A stretch of DNA of 64,000 bases from Streptomyces lucensis JCM 4490 (GTDB lineage Bacteria; Actinomycetota; Actinomycetes; Streptomycetales; Streptomycetaceae): NCBI RefSeq assembly GCF_014650035.1, contig NZ_BMUE01000020.1, positions 45,929-109,928 on the forward strand, written 5' to 3'. Shown in pieces: positions 38,843 to 48,128 of the stretch. Within the stretch, counting starts at the first letter, position 1. Every line of letters starts with the position of its first letter. The notes beneath the pieces are model-generated. The model was not told where the DNA came from. It worked only from the letters and a program-made list of their open reading frames with translations, and ran no database searches. Both the position numbers and the translations under genes were made by a program.

Positions 38843-40628
38843 GGTTCGCCCCGTACGTCGGCGAGTGCACCGTGGACAGCGTCCGGCCCTTGCCCATGTA
38901 CATGTGGACGCCGCACGGCAGGCACGGGTCGAAGCTGCGCACGGTGCGCATGATGTCCACGCCCTTGAAGTCGTCGGGCCCGTTCTCCTCGAAGATCGGC
39001 TGGCCCTGGACGGCGTCCTCGTACGGGCCCGGGGTGCCGTAGATGTCACGCGGGCTGGCGTTCCACGGGGTGGGCGGGTACGGGTGGTAGTTGGCGATCT
39101 TCCTGTCCCGGATCACCAGGTGGTGGGAGAGGACGCCGCGCACCGCCTCGTGGAAGCCGCAGCCGATCGCGTCGTCCGGCACCTCGAAGTTCTCGTAGAC
39201 CTTGGTGTCGCCGGAGCGCAGCATCTGCATGGACTCCTCGAGGAACTGCAGCGCCATGGCGGCCGCGTAGGCGACGAAGTACGGCCGGGCGCGGTCCCGT
39301 TCGATGGTGTTGCTCCACTTCGGGACGCGCCACTCCAGGGTCGTCTCCGGCAGCGACTCGCCCTTGGGCAGGGAGATGCGCACGCTGTCGCCGGTGGCCT
39401 TGACGTACGGGGTGTCGACCAGGCCGCTCAGCGCGGTCGACCACAGCCGGGCCAGGGGGCCGCCGCCGGTGTCGAGGGCCAGGTGCTGCCCGGTCTCCGG
39501 GTGGTGCCAGCGCGGGCTCATCACCCAGCTGTAGTTGCCCTCGAAGTCGCGCTTCTGCGGCACCGGGACCGTGGTCTGGTTCCAGGGGTGGCGCATGTCG
39601 ACGGGGTTGCCCAGCGGGTCGTGGGTGACGAAGGGGTCCTCGTTGACCCAGTCCTCGTAGAAGGAGCTGCCCAGCATGATGCGCAGACCGAGGTTGATGT
39701 CGATGAGGTTGTTGGTGACCAGCTTCCCGTCCACGACGATGCCCGGGGTGACGTACATCGCCTTGCCCCACCGGTTCATGTTCTCGTAGCGGTAGTCGAC
39801 CACGTCCGGGTTCTGCCAGGCGCCCCAGCAGCCCAGCAGGACGCGGCGCCTGCCGACCTCCTCGTAGCCGGGCAGGGCCTCGTAGAAGAAGTCGAAGACG
39901 TCGTCGTTCATCGCCACCGCCTTCTTGACGAAGTCGATGACGCGCATCAGCCGGGCGAGGTAGTCGGTGAAGGTGTTCGGCTGCGGCATCGTGCCGACGC
40001 CGCCCGGGTACAGCGTGGACGGGTGGACGTGCCGGCCCTCCATCAGGCAGAACATCTCCCGGGTGACCCGGCTGACCTTCAGCGCCTCCTTGTAGACCTC
40101 GCCCTCGAAGGGGTTGAAGGCCTTCATGATGTCGGCGATGGTCCGGTAGCCGTGGATGTCGCCGCGGGGCGCGTCGGTGCGCTCGGCACGGGCGAGGACA
40201 CCGGGGTTGGTCGCCTTGACCATCGCCTCGCAGAAGTCCACGAAGACCAGGTTGTCCTGGAAGATCGTGTGGTCGAACATGTACTCGGCGGCCTCGCCGA
40301 GGTTGGTGATGTGCTCGGCCAGCTTCGGCGGCTTGACGCCGTAGGCCATCTGCTGCGCGTAGTTGGAGCAGGTGGTGTGGTTGTCGCCGCAGATCCCGCA
40401 GATGCGCGAGGTGATGAAGCCTGCGTCGCGCGGGTCCTTGCCCTTCATGAACACCGAATAGCCGCGGAACAGCGACGAGGTGCTGTGGCACTCGACGACT
40501 TCCTGGTTCGCGAAGTCGATCTTCGTGTAGATGCCCAGGTTGCCGATGATCCGGGTGATCGGATCCCAGGACATGTCGACGATCTGGGCCGGCTTGCGTC
40601 CTGCGGCCCGGGACTCGGTGGTGGTCAT
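38835..40628 (-). CDS. hhyL: [NiFe]-hydrogenase large subunit, group 1h (actinobacterial, high affinity)
   Basis: 597 residues. It binds the NiFe(CN)2CO site through L1 RICGICGDNHTTC (Cys77, Cys80) and L2 DPCLPCGVH (Cys569, Cys572). After His575 a 22-residue tail follows (MYMGKGRTLSTVHSPTYGANHA) that the maturation protease would remove. The segments NLGIYTKIDFANQEVVECHSTSSLFRGY and VLLGCWGAWQNPDVVDYRYENMNRWGKAMYVTPG match group 1h (formerly group 5) enzymes. Those oxidise atmospheric H2 in Streptomyces spores and starved mycobacteria. It is transcribed after hhyS with a 99-bp gap. Confidence 0.96.
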   Translation of the reverse strand: MTTTESRAAGRKPAQIVDMSWDPITRIIGNLGIYTKIDFANQEVVECHSTSSLFRGYSVFMKGKDPRDAGFITSRICGICGDNHTTCSNYAQQMAYGVKPPKLAEHITNLGEAAEYMFDHTIFQDNLVFVDFCEAMVKATNPGVLARAERTDAPRGDIHGYRTIADIMKAFNPFEGEVYKEALKVSRVTREMFCLMEGRHVHPSTLYPGGVGTMPQPNTFTDYLARLMRVIDFVKKAVAMNDDVFDFFYEALPGYEEVGRRRVLLGCWGAWQNPDVVDYRYENMNRWGKAMYVTPGIVVDGKLVTNNLIDINLGLRIMLGSSFYEDWVNEDPFVTHDPLGNPVDMRHPWNQTTVPVPQKRDFEGNYSWVMSPRWHHPETGQHLALDTGGGPLARLWSTALSGLVDTPYVKATGDSVRISLPKGESLPETTLEWRVPKWSNTIERDRARPYFVAYAAAMALQFLEESMQMLRSGDTKVYENFEVPDDAIGCGFHEAVRGVLSHHLVIRDRKIANYHPYPPTPWNASPRDIYGTPGPYEDAVQGQPIFEENGPDDFKGVDIMRTVRSFDPCLPCGVHMYMGKGRTLSTVHSPTYGANHA

Positions 40629-40727
40629 GTGCGGTGGTGTCCCTCGCTGTTCGGATGAGCGGGCTGAACGGGTGGAGCGGGTCGTGGGGGCCGGGGTGTG
40701 CCGGGCCGGGGTGCGAGCCGGAGGTTT

Positions 40728-41816
40728 TCACGCACGCCAGTGCGGGTCGTATCCGCTGCTGAGCCTGCGCTTGTTGTGGCGCCACTTCGGCTCGTGGTTC
40801 ACCATGTCGTTCGTCATCCCGCGCAGCCGCCGGATGACGGCTCCGTAGGGCTTGATGACCATGGACGACAGCGTGCCGCCGGGGGGCTCGTCCATGAACG
40901 GCATGAACGCGTCCGGGAAGCTGGGCATCGTGCACCCGATGCAGATCCCGCCGACGTTGGGGCAGCCGCCGATCCCGGCCATCCAGCCCCGCTTGGGCAC
41001 GTTGCAGTTGACGACCGGACCCCAGCAGCCGGTCTTCACCAGGCACTTGGGGGAGTTGTAGTCGAGGCCGAAGTCGGCCTGCTCGTAGTACGACCCCCGG
41101 TCGCAGCCCTCGTGCACGGTCTTTCCGAACAGCCACTGCGGGCGCAGCATGTGGTCGAGCGGGGGTGCGGGGGCGGCACCGGCCGCGTGCTGGAGCACCC
41201 AGATCAGGGTCTCCATGAAGTTCTCCGGCTGGATGGGACAGCCAGGCACGTTGACCACCGGCAGCCCGGCCTGCGACTTGAAGTCCCAGCCCAGGTAGTC
41301 CGCCAGCCCCATGCAGCCGGTCGGGTTGCCGGCCATCGCGTGGATGCCGCCGTACGTCGCACACGTCCCGGCGGCCACCACCGCCCACGCCTTGGGCGCG
41401 AGCTGGTCGATCCACCAGTTCAGGGTCTGCGGCTCCCCGGTCTCCGGGTCGTTGCCGAAGGACGTCCAGTACCCCTCGCCGTCGATGATGTTCTGGTTCG
41501 GGATGGAGCCCTCGATGACGAGGATGAAGGGAGCCAGCTCGCCCCGGGCCGCCGCCCGGTACGGCGCCAGGAAGTCCTCGCCGCCCAGGCTGGGCGAGAG
41601 CACCTTGTTGACGAGGTTCACCTTCGGCAGGCCCGGGATGAGCCCGAGCACCACGTCCTCGATGGACGGCTGGTCCGCGGCGGTCAGCGAGACGGTGTCG
41701 CCGTCGCAGCTCATGCCCTCCGAGATCCAGAGGATGTGGATCTCGTCGAACCCCTTCCGCGCCTCGGCCCTGCTGGGCTCACCGCGGACCTCGGTCGTAC
41801 CGCTCTGTGTACTCAT
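40728..41816 (-). CDS. hhyS: [NiFe]-hydrogenase small subunit, group 1h
   Basis: 362-residue electron-transfer subunit with three Fe-S clusters. The N-terminus lacks a Tat signal and the C-terminus lacks a transmembrane helix, as in group 1h, so the enzyme matures in the cytoplasm. The proximal cluster motif reads SCDGDT: Cys37 then Asp40, where most hydrogenases have CxxC. This is the three-Cys/one-Asp ligation known from the Ralstonia actinobacterial-type enzyme. Further cysteines are in GTCATYGGI, VPGCPIQPENF, EGCDRGSYYE, KTGCWGPVVNCNVP and GGCPNVGGICIGCTMPSFPD. GGAGG precedes the ATG. It is the first structural gene of the minus-strand operon. Confidence 0.95.
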   Translation of the reverse strand: MSTQSGTTEVRGEPSRAEARKGFDEIHILWISEGMSCDGDTVSLTAADQPSIEDVVLGLIPGLPKVNLVNKVLSPSLGGEDFLAPYRAAARGELAPFILVIEGSIPNQNIIDGEGYWTSFGNDPETGEPQTLNWWIDQLAPKAWAVVAAGTCATYGGIHAMAGNPTGCMGLADYLGWDFKSQAGLPVVNVPGCPIQPENFMETLIWVLQHAAGAAPAPPLDHMLRPQWLFGKTVHEGCDRGSYYEQADFGLDYNSPKCLVKTGCWGPVVNCNVPKRGWMAGIGGCPNVGGICIGCTMPSFPDAFMPFMDEPPGGTLSSMVIKPYGAVIRRLRGMTNDMVNHEPKWRHNKRRLSSGYDPHWRA

Positions 41817-42014
41817 GTCTGCGGCCTCCGTTGCAGCCGGTCTCGGACTCGGTCGTGGGCCGCGGCCGGCGGGGCCGCGAGGCTCGGTTCCGGGGGTGGG
41901 TCGGGGTCGTTCGGGCGCGGACGGGCCGGCGCGCCGCTCCTCACGGGCGGTGCCGTCTCCACCGCCCGGTGTGCGCCCGGATGTTCGGCCGTTCTCCGGC
42001 CGTGCGCCGGTGCC

Positions 42015-43601
42015 TCAGGGGCGTCCATCGGGGCGTCCCTCCTCCGGCCGGTCGGCCGGACGCGCCGGCCGCGGGGCACGGGGCCGGGCCGGGTGTGCCG
42101 GACCCGCCGTGTCCGGCCCGGCGAGGGCTTCGACCTCGTCGGGCCGGAAGTAGTGGAAGCGGCCGTACCAGCCGTGCAGTTCGGCCGCGGGATCGTCGTC
42201 CACGGTGACGGCGAGGTGCACGCTGCCGTCGACGTCGTGGAAGACGGCCGCGACCCGTGCGGTACGGCCGTCGAGGAACATGTCCTGCGCGTCGGCGCCC
42301 CGGGCCCGGGGACGCAGCATCACCCGGGTGCCGCGGCCGACGGGCGTCCCGCCGACGAGCACCGTGTCGCCGGTGGGTGACAGGCCGTCGTCGCCGCCCT
42401 CCTGCCACCAGGCGGGCCGCTCGGGGACCTCGGTACGGGCGGGCACCGGAACTCCCGCGGGGGCCAGCGAACGGATCGTGCCGTGCAGCCGGGCGAACAC
42501 CTCCGGGGGCATCGTGTCCACCCGGTCCAGGATCCGCGCGGCCCGTGCGTCGGTCGCCCGTGCCTCGGCCTTCTCCTCGTCGGTCAGCAGCATCGTGCGC
42601 AGCGTGAGGATCTCGTCGATCTCCGCCGCGTCGTGCAGGTCGCCCGGACTCTCCGGAGCCACCTGGGGGTGGTCCGGCAGGATGATAGGGGCTGAGAGCA
42701 TCAGGCCGCCGGTGGCGCCCTGTGCCCGGGCGGCGGCGCCGCTCTGCGGGGGCGCGCCGCCCAGCACCGGGAAGGTGAACTCGTTGCGGCAGTCGCGCAC
42801 GTGCTCCGCGTGGGCGGCGGGGGGATCGATGAGCGACACGAACTCCACGCCGTCGCCGCCGACGAGGGTGTGCGTGGCGATGAGCGCGTCCCGCAGCGCC
42901 TCGCCACGCGGCGCCCGGACGTCCTGCGCCTCCCCGCGGTTCTCGGTGCGCACCCGCAGCCGGTACAGCCCGGGTGTGAGCGGCTCGGCCAGGACCGAGG
43001 TGACGGCGCGCAGCTCCCGGCGCCGCCGCACCGTCCGCCCCACTCCGGACGGCAGCGCCTCGTGGTCGGTGCCGGCGGGCGCCCGCGCGGTGACGCGGCC
43101 CGCGCCCCGCAACAGCTCGCTCAGCGGCAGCACCAGCTCGCTCTCGCGCGGCACCGCCTCCTCGAACGACAGATGGGTGACGCCGTCCGCGGTCCGCAGG
43201 GAGCCGACCGGACGGTGCCGCCCTTCTCCGTCGGCCGCCTCCACCTGCTTGTCCTGCACCTGCAGGTACCGCACCCGCACCCGCACGGCCGCGTCGTCGC
43301 GCCGCACGCGCAGCAGGCACTCCGTCTGCTGGTACCAGGAGTCCGCGGAACCGGAGATCCCGGGCGTGACCGGACCGTCCCGCTCCACCCAGTCGCGCGG
43401 CAGCAGCACCCCGAACTGCCAGCGGACCCGGTTCTTCGGGGAGGAACGGCGGTACGGATAGAGCAGGTAGCCCTCGTACAGCACGGCGTCCGCGACGGCG
43501 CCCAGCTGCTCGAAGGCGTCACCGGGCCGTCCCCGCCGCGCGCCGGCGCCGTCCGTCACGGCGGCGCGCGCCGCGCCCGCCACACCGACTCCGTGCGCCA
43601 T
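42015..43601 (-). CDS. Large uncharacterised protein upstream of hhyS
   Basis: 528 residues, start MAHGVGVAGAARAAV at 43601 with GAGGAGG just upstream. There is no signal peptide, transmembrane helix or cysteine cluster. Recognisable segments are DAVLYEGYLLYPYRRSSPKNRVRWQFGVLLPRDW, VRVRYLQVQDKQVE, LVGGDGVEFVSLIDPP, a helical middle (ILTLRTMLLTDEEKAEARATDARAARILDRVD) and a C-terminal beta-rich module (LVGGTPVGRGTRVMLRPRARGADAQDMFLDGRTARVAAVFHD, HLAVTVDDDPA). The fold is unassigned. It lies 198 bp upstream of hhyS on the same strand. Position suggests a hydrogenase accessory or scaffold protein. Confidence 0.8.
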   Translation of the reverse strand: MAHGVGVAGAARAAVTDGAGARRGRPGDAFEQLGAVADAVLYEGYLLYPYRRSSPKNRVRWQFGVLLPRDWVERDGPVTPGISGSADSWYQQTECLLRVRRDDAAVRVRVRYLQVQDKQVEAADGEGRHRPVGSLRTADGVTHLSFEEAVPRESELVLPLSELLRGAGRVTARAPAGTDHEALPSGVGRTVRRRRELRAVTSVLAEPLTPGLYRLRVRTENRGEAQDVRAPRGEALRDALIATHTLVGGDGVEFVSLIDPPAAHAEHVRDCRNEFTFPVLGGAPPQSGAAARAQGATGGLMLSAPIILPDHPQVAPESPGDLHDAAEIDEILTLRTMLLTDEEKAEARATDARAARILDRVDTMPPEVFARLHGTIRSLAPAGVPVPARTEVPERPAWWQEGGDDGLSPTGDTVLVGGTPVGRGTRVMLRPRARGADAQDMFLDGRTARVAAVFHDVDGSVHLAVTVDDDPAAELHGWYGRFHYFRPDEVEALAGPDTAGPAHPARPRAPRPARPADRPEEGRPDGRP

Positions 43602-43984
43602 GCCGCCTCCTCGCCACCGGTTGGACCAGTGCATCCCTTCCACCACGGTCACACTCGTCACCGCTCCTCGCCCCTTAGGAGCACCGGCATTGCTCCGCCC
43701 AGGGGACACGGCGGGAACCCGGCCCCGGCACGGGCGGCTTCGGCGGCGGCCCGCACGACGGCCGGCCGCCGTGCGGCGGACCGGTGACGGGGAGCGGCCG
43801 GAGCCCGCGGACTCCGGCTCGCCGCCGCAGGCGCGGACGGCCCGGGGACGACGGCTCGCCCTTGGTGGCACAACCGCTCAAGTGCCGACATTTCGCCGGT
43901 TGTTGGGTGTGCGTCGAGTGTGCTCGCGTGCCGTAAAATGCGGGTCCGCACTCATGGGGGGCGCGGCCGATGGGGGGAGCCATC
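43602..43984. other. Divergent intergenic region
   Basis: 383 bp between the uncharacterised hydrogenase-linked gene (minus) and the membrane protein gene (plus). It must contain both promoters. The segment about 43865-43970 is less G+C-rich (TTTCGCCGGTTGTTGGG and CGTAAAATGCGGG), a plausible promoter for the plus-strand gene. No coding feature or clear operator was seen. Confidence 0.4.
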
Positions 43985-45559
43985 ATGTCCGAAGGTCTGT
44001 ACGGTCCGGGCCAGGGGTACGCGGGGCCACCGCTGCCGCCCATGCCCTCCAGTCCGCCGCCCGCTCCGCCGGACCCCCTGCGCGCCGTCGCGGTGGCGCT
44101 GCTCAACCTCAGCGGCCTCGGACTGGGCTACGCCCTCGTCCGGCGCCTGCTGCCGATGGCCGCCTGCTGGGTGGCGACCGGCATCCTGCTGTTCGTGGCG
44201 CTGCCCGCCGACGCCGACGGCGTCCCGGGAGCCGCCCTCGTCGCCTACGCCGTCTTCCTGCTGCTGGCGGCCGCCCACGGCGCGCTCGTCGGGCTGCGCA
44301 CCCGGCTGGCCGGGCCCGGCGGAGCGCCGCTCGCCCTGGTCCTCGGCCTGGTGCTGCTCGCCGTGCCGGCCGGTGGCGCGCTGTGGTACCAGGACGCCCA
44401 CGACGACGCCGTGGAACAGGCCCTGCTGGACCGCCTGGACAAGGCCGACCGGCTGGTGGCCGCCGGTGGCCGGCGGTCCTTCCGCGAATCCGTGTCGGAC
44501 TACCGGTCCGCCCTGGAGGTCTACCGCGACCTCGCGGTCGACCACTCCGGCTCCCGGGCCGGCCGGAAGGTCCCCGACAGCCTGCGGACCTACTACACGA
44601 CGGTCGGCGCGCCGTACGGCCACCAGGACTACTGCGAAGCCGTGGAGCCTCTCAAGTACCTGCGCACAGTGCCTCGCACGATGCCGAAGGAGCACCTCGG
44701 GTCGCTCGCCCGGTGGCCCGACGACCGGCTCGCGACCTCGCTGTACGAGTGCGGGACACAGAGCCTGGACCGCGGCGAGGCCGACTGGGTCGCGCGATTC
44801 GGCGACCTCCTGGAGACCTTCCCGGACTCCGGGCAGGCGACCAAGGTGGTACCGGCGGTCGACTCGGCGGTGACGAAGGCGCAGAAGGCCGTGGACGGCG
44901 ACGAACCCTGCGCGGCCGTCGAGAAGCTGCGCGACCTGGACACCCGCATCGGCAGTCTGTCGACGGCGTCGGGCGACAGCGGGGGCGGTCTCGCGAAGGC
45001 CGCCGGACGCGCCGGCAGGAGCGGCGACGCCGGCCAGTACGCCTGCGGGGTCGACCAGTACAAGGACGGCGACTTCGACACGGCGCAGAAGACCATGGAG
45101 GAGTTCGTCTCCGACAACAAGCACGGCCGGAACCGGGACCGCGCCAAGAAGATCGCCATCGCCGCCGAGGTCGCGCAGACGCTCCCGGCGGCCGGCAAGA
45201 AGCTGCCCACCACCGCCTCCGGCGGCAGCATCTCCGTCACGGTGAAGAACGACAGCCCGGACGACGTCACCGTGCTCTACACGGGCCCGGTCACCGGCAG
45301 CTTCACCCTCAAGGGCTGCGGCGCCTGCAAGTCGTACTCGTTCGCCGAAACCGTGCTGACCACCTTCAAGCCCTGCGACGCCAGCGGCAGGCACTACCCG
45401 CAGCGCACCATCAGCCTGCCGGTCGGCACCACGTACTTCGTGCACAAGCCGAACGGCACCAGCACCGCCACCCCGGCCTCGGACACGGCCAAGCTCCGCT
45501 CCGGCTACATCTACACGGAGTGCGCCTACACGACCCAGCGCCTGGGCTCCGGTTACTGA
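43985..45559 (+). CDS. Membrane protein with large C-terminal domain, unknown function
   Basis: 524 residues. The Pro/Gly-rich cytoplasmic N-terminus is followed by about four transmembrane helices (residues 37-130, e.g. MAACWVATGILLFVALPA and LVLGLVLLAVPAGGALWY). A large domain of about 390 residues has a TPR-like helical part (ALLDRLDKADRLVAAGGRRSFRESVSDYRSALEVY, FGDLLETFPDSGQATKVVPAV) and a C-terminal beta domain with paired cysteines (GCGACKSYSF, KPCDASGRHYP). GGGGGA lies upstream of ATG 43985. It is monocistronic, with a terminator after it. I do not recognise the family. Confidence 0.75.
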   Translation: MSEGLYGPGQGYAGPPLPPMPSSPPPAPPDPLRAVAVALLNLSGLGLGYALVRRLLPMAACWVATGILLFVALPADADGVPGAALVAYAVFLLLAAAHGALVGLRTRLAGPGGAPLALVLGLVLLAVPAGGALWYQDAHDDAVEQALLDRLDKADRLVAAGGRRSFRESVSDYRSALEVYRDLAVDHSGSRAGRKVPDSLRTYYTTVGAPYGHQDYCEAVEPLKYLRTVPRTMPKEHLGSLARWPDDRLATSLYECGTQSLDRGEADWVARFGDLLETFPDSGQATKVVPAVDSAVTKAQKAVDGDEPCAAVEKLRDLDTRIGSLSTASGDSGGGLAKAAGRAGRSGDAGQYACGVDQYKDGDFDTAQKTMEEFVSDNKHGRNRDRAKKIAIAAEVAQTLPAAGKKLPTTASGGSISVTVKNDSPDDVTVLYTGPVTGSFTLKGCGACKSYSFAETVLTTFKPCDASGRHYPQRTISLPVGTTYFVHKPNGTSTATPASDTAKLRSGYIYTECAYTTQRLGSGY

Positions 45560-45581
45560 CCACCGGCCGCGCACACCTCCT

Positions 45582-45618
45582 GTGAGGGCCTTCCCGAAGA
45601 CACCGGGGAGGCCCTCAC
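45582..45618 (+). terminator. Hairpin terminator after the membrane protein gene
   Basis: GTGAGGGCCTTCCC (45582-45595) pairs with GGGGAGGCCCTCAC (45605-45618), 14 bp including one G-T wobble, with a 9-nt loop, 22 bp after the stop. Confidence 0.82.
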
Positions 45619-45725
45619 GGGTCCGTGGGCAGCCGCTGCCGGATCCCGCTCCGGGCGAAGCCGGGGGTAGCGGGCACCGCCGGGGTACTCGCGCGGCATC
45701 CGAGCGACCCCCCGGAGGTAGGACA

Positions 45726-48128
45726 GTGACGACCGAGGCCGACCGCATCGCCGATCCCTGGGGTGAACGCACCCCCTACGACCGCGGCACCCCCTGGCCC
45801 GCCCGCACCGACCGGCACCTGGCGCCCGGCCTCACCGAGGCAGACGTGGAGCGCTGGGTGCAGACGGCCTCCGTGCTGCACTCCAACGGCGACGCCATGG
45901 ACATCGCCGTACGCCACGGACGCGTCGTCGGCGTGCGCGGCCGGGCCGGCGACCGGGTCAACCGCGGCCGGCTCGGGCCGAAGGACCTGTACGGCTGGCA
46001 GGCGAACAACTCCCCGGACCGGCTGACCCGGCCGCTCGTGCGCCGCAACGGACGGCTGGTCCCCTCCGACTGGGACACGGCCATGGACCGGATCGTGAGC
46101 CGCACCCGGCACCTGCTCGACGAGCGCGGGCCCGGCTCCATCGGCTTCTACACCAGCGGCCAGCTCTTCCTGGAGGAGTACTACACCCTGGCCGTGCTCG
46201 CCCGGGCCGGCATCGGCACCAACCACCTGGACGGGAACACCCGGCTGTGCACGTCGACCGCCGCCGAGGCGCTCAAGGAGAGCTTCGGCTGCGACGGGCA
46301 GCCGGGTTCGTACGAGGACATCGACCACGCCGACGCCCTCGCCCTGTTCGGGCACAACATGGCCGAGACCCAGACGGTGCTGTGGGCGCGGGTCCTGGAC
46401 CGGCTCGCGGGCGGCGACCCGCCGGCGCTGGTCTGCGTCGACCCGCGCACCACGCCGGTGGCACGACGGGCCACCGTCCACCTGGCGCCCCGCCCGGGCA
46501 CCAACGTGGCGCTCATGAACGCCCTCCTCCACGAGATCATCCGCAGGGGCTGGACCGACCCCTCCTACATCGACGCGCACACCGTCGGCTACGCGGAACT
46601 GGCCGCCCGGGTCGAGCGGTGCACGCCCCGCTGGGCCTCCCGGATCTGCGACGTGCCGGCCCCCGGGATCGAGCGGGCTGCGGAGATCCTCGGCACCGCC
46701 GAGCGACTGACCTCGACCGTGCTGCAGGGCTTCTACCAGTCCCACCAGGCCACCGCCGCCGCCGTGCAGGTGAACAACCTGCACCTGATCCGGGGCATGC
46801 TCGGCCGCCCGGGCCGCGGCCTGCTGCAGATGAACGGCCAGCCCAGCGCCGAGAACACCCGCGAGTGCGGCGCCGACGGCAATCTGCCGGGCTTCCGGAA
46901 CTGGCAGAACGACGAGCAGGTCGCCCAGCTGGCCGAGGTGTGGAACGTGACCCCGGACCGCATCCCCCACTACGCGCCGCCCACTCATGCGATGCAGATG
47001 TTCCGGTACGCCGAGCAGGGCACGCTGCGCATGCTGTGGATCAGCGGGACCAACCCGGCCGTCTCACTGCCCGAACTGGCCCGCATCCGCTCGATCCTCG
47101 GCCAGGAACGCCTCTTCGTCGTCGTCCAGGACCTGTTCGAAACCGAGACCGCCCAGCTCGCCGACGTCGTGCTGCCCGCCGCGACCTGGGGCGAGAAGAC
47201 CGGCACCCTCACCAACGCCGACCGCACCGTGCACCTGTCGGACAAGGCCGTCGACCCGCCCGGCGAAGCCCGCCCGGACCTTGACATCTTCCTCGACTTC
47301 GCCGCCCGCATGGACTTCCGCGACAAGGACGGCGGCCCGCTGATCGGCTGGCACGACCCCGAGTCGGCGTTCGCCGCCTGGCAGCGGTGCAGCGCCGGGC
47401 GGCCCTGTGACTACACCGGGCTGAGCTACGAACGGCTGCACGGCGGCACCGGGATCCAGTGGCCCTGCACCGCCGGCGCCCCGGACGGCACGTCGCGCCT
47501 CTACACCGACGGCTTCCCCTTCGCCCATCCCGACACCTGCGAGAGCTACGGCAAGGACCTGGTCACCGGGGCGCCCGACGAACCCGTGGAGTACCGGTCC
47601 CTCAACCCCGACGGCAAGGCCGTCGTGAAGGCTGCCGAGTACCTTCCCCCGCACGAGGACGTCTCGCCGGACTTCCCGCTCCAGCTGATCACCGGTCGTA
47701 CCGTCCACCACTTCCACACCCGCACCAAGACCGGCCGCGCGCCCGAGCTGAACGCCGCCGCCCCCGACGTCTGGGCCGAGATGTCCGGCGCCGAGGCCGC
47801 CGCCCTGGGGCTGCACGCCGGCGACCTGGTCGAGGTCGGCACCCGGCGCGGAGCGGTGCGGGCCCGGCTGCGGATCACGCCGATGCGGGACGGCGTGGTG
47901 TTCGTGCCCTTCCACTACGGCTACTGGGACACGCCCGCGGGACACCGCCCGGCCGCCGACGGCGCGGGCCGGGCCGCCAACGAGGGCACGATCACCGACT
48001 GGGACCCCGTGTCCAAGCAGCCCCTGTTCAAGACCTGCGCGGCCCGCGTGACACCGGTCGAGCCGGGCACAGGAACGGAGCGACACCGCACCGCACACAC
48101 CGCACGCACCGCCAGGAGCGCCCGATGA
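45726..48128 (+). CDS. Molybdopterin (bis-MGD) oxidoreductase lacking the N-terminal [4Fe-4S] cysteines
   Basis: 800-residue member of the nitrate reductase/formate dehydrogenase superfamily. The MGD-binding framework is intact: TRPLVRRNGRLVPSDWDTAMDRI, GNTRLCTSTAAEALKESFGCDGQPGSYEDI (Cys in the usual Mo-ligand position), LRMLWISGTNPAVSLPELARIR, VVLPAATWGEKTGTLTNADR and the C-terminal LITGRTVHHFHTRTKTGR. However, the position that normally holds CxxCxxxC reads ASVLHSNGDAMDIAV, with no cysteine, so the first Fe-S cluster is probably lost. The substrate is unknown. GTG start with GGAGG. Its stop overlaps the next gene (ATGA), implying a two-subunit unit. Confidence 0.85.
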   Translation: MTTEADRIADPWGERTPYDRGTPWPARTDRHLAPGLTEADVERWVQTASVLHSNGDAMDIAVRHGRVVGVRGRAGDRVNRGRLGPKDLYGWQANNSPDRLTRPLVRRNGRLVPSDWDTAMDRIVSRTRHLLDERGPGSIGFYTSGQLFLEEYYTLAVLARAGIGTNHLDGNTRLCTSTAAEALKESFGCDGQPGSYEDIDHADALALFGHNMAETQTVLWARVLDRLAGGDPPALVCVDPRTTPVARRATVHLAPRPGTNVALMNALLHEIIRRGWTDPSYIDAHTVGYAELAARVERCTPRWASRICDVPAPGIERAAEILGTAERLTSTVLQGFYQSHQATAAAVQVNNLHLIRGMLGRPGRGLLQMNGQPSAENTRECGADGNLPGFRNWQNDEQVAQLAEVWNVTPDRIPHYAPPTHAMQMFRYAEQGTLRMLWISGTNPAVSLPELARIRSILGQERLFVVVQDLFETETAQLADVVLPAATWGEKTGTLTNADRTVHLSDKAVDPPGEARPDLDIFLDFAARMDFRDKDGGPLIGWHDPESAFAAWQRCSAGRPCDYTGLSYERLHGGTGIQWPCTAGAPDGTSRLYTDGFPFAHPDTCESYGKDLVTGAPDEPVEYRSLNPDGKAVVKAAEYLPPHEDVSPDFPLQLITGRTVHHFHTRTKTGRAPELNAAAPDVWAEMSGAEAAALGLHAGDLVEVGTRRGAVRARLRITPMRDGVVFVPFHYGYWDTPAGHRPAADGAGRAANEGTITDWDPVSKQPLFKTCAARVTPVEPGTGTERHRTAHTARTARSAR

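Noticed and set aside
43658..43951. A 97-residue minus-strand gene in the intergenic gap
   Set aside because: No ribosome-binding site, composition-biased sequence and no recognisable domain; it overlaps the likely promoter of the 43985 gene.
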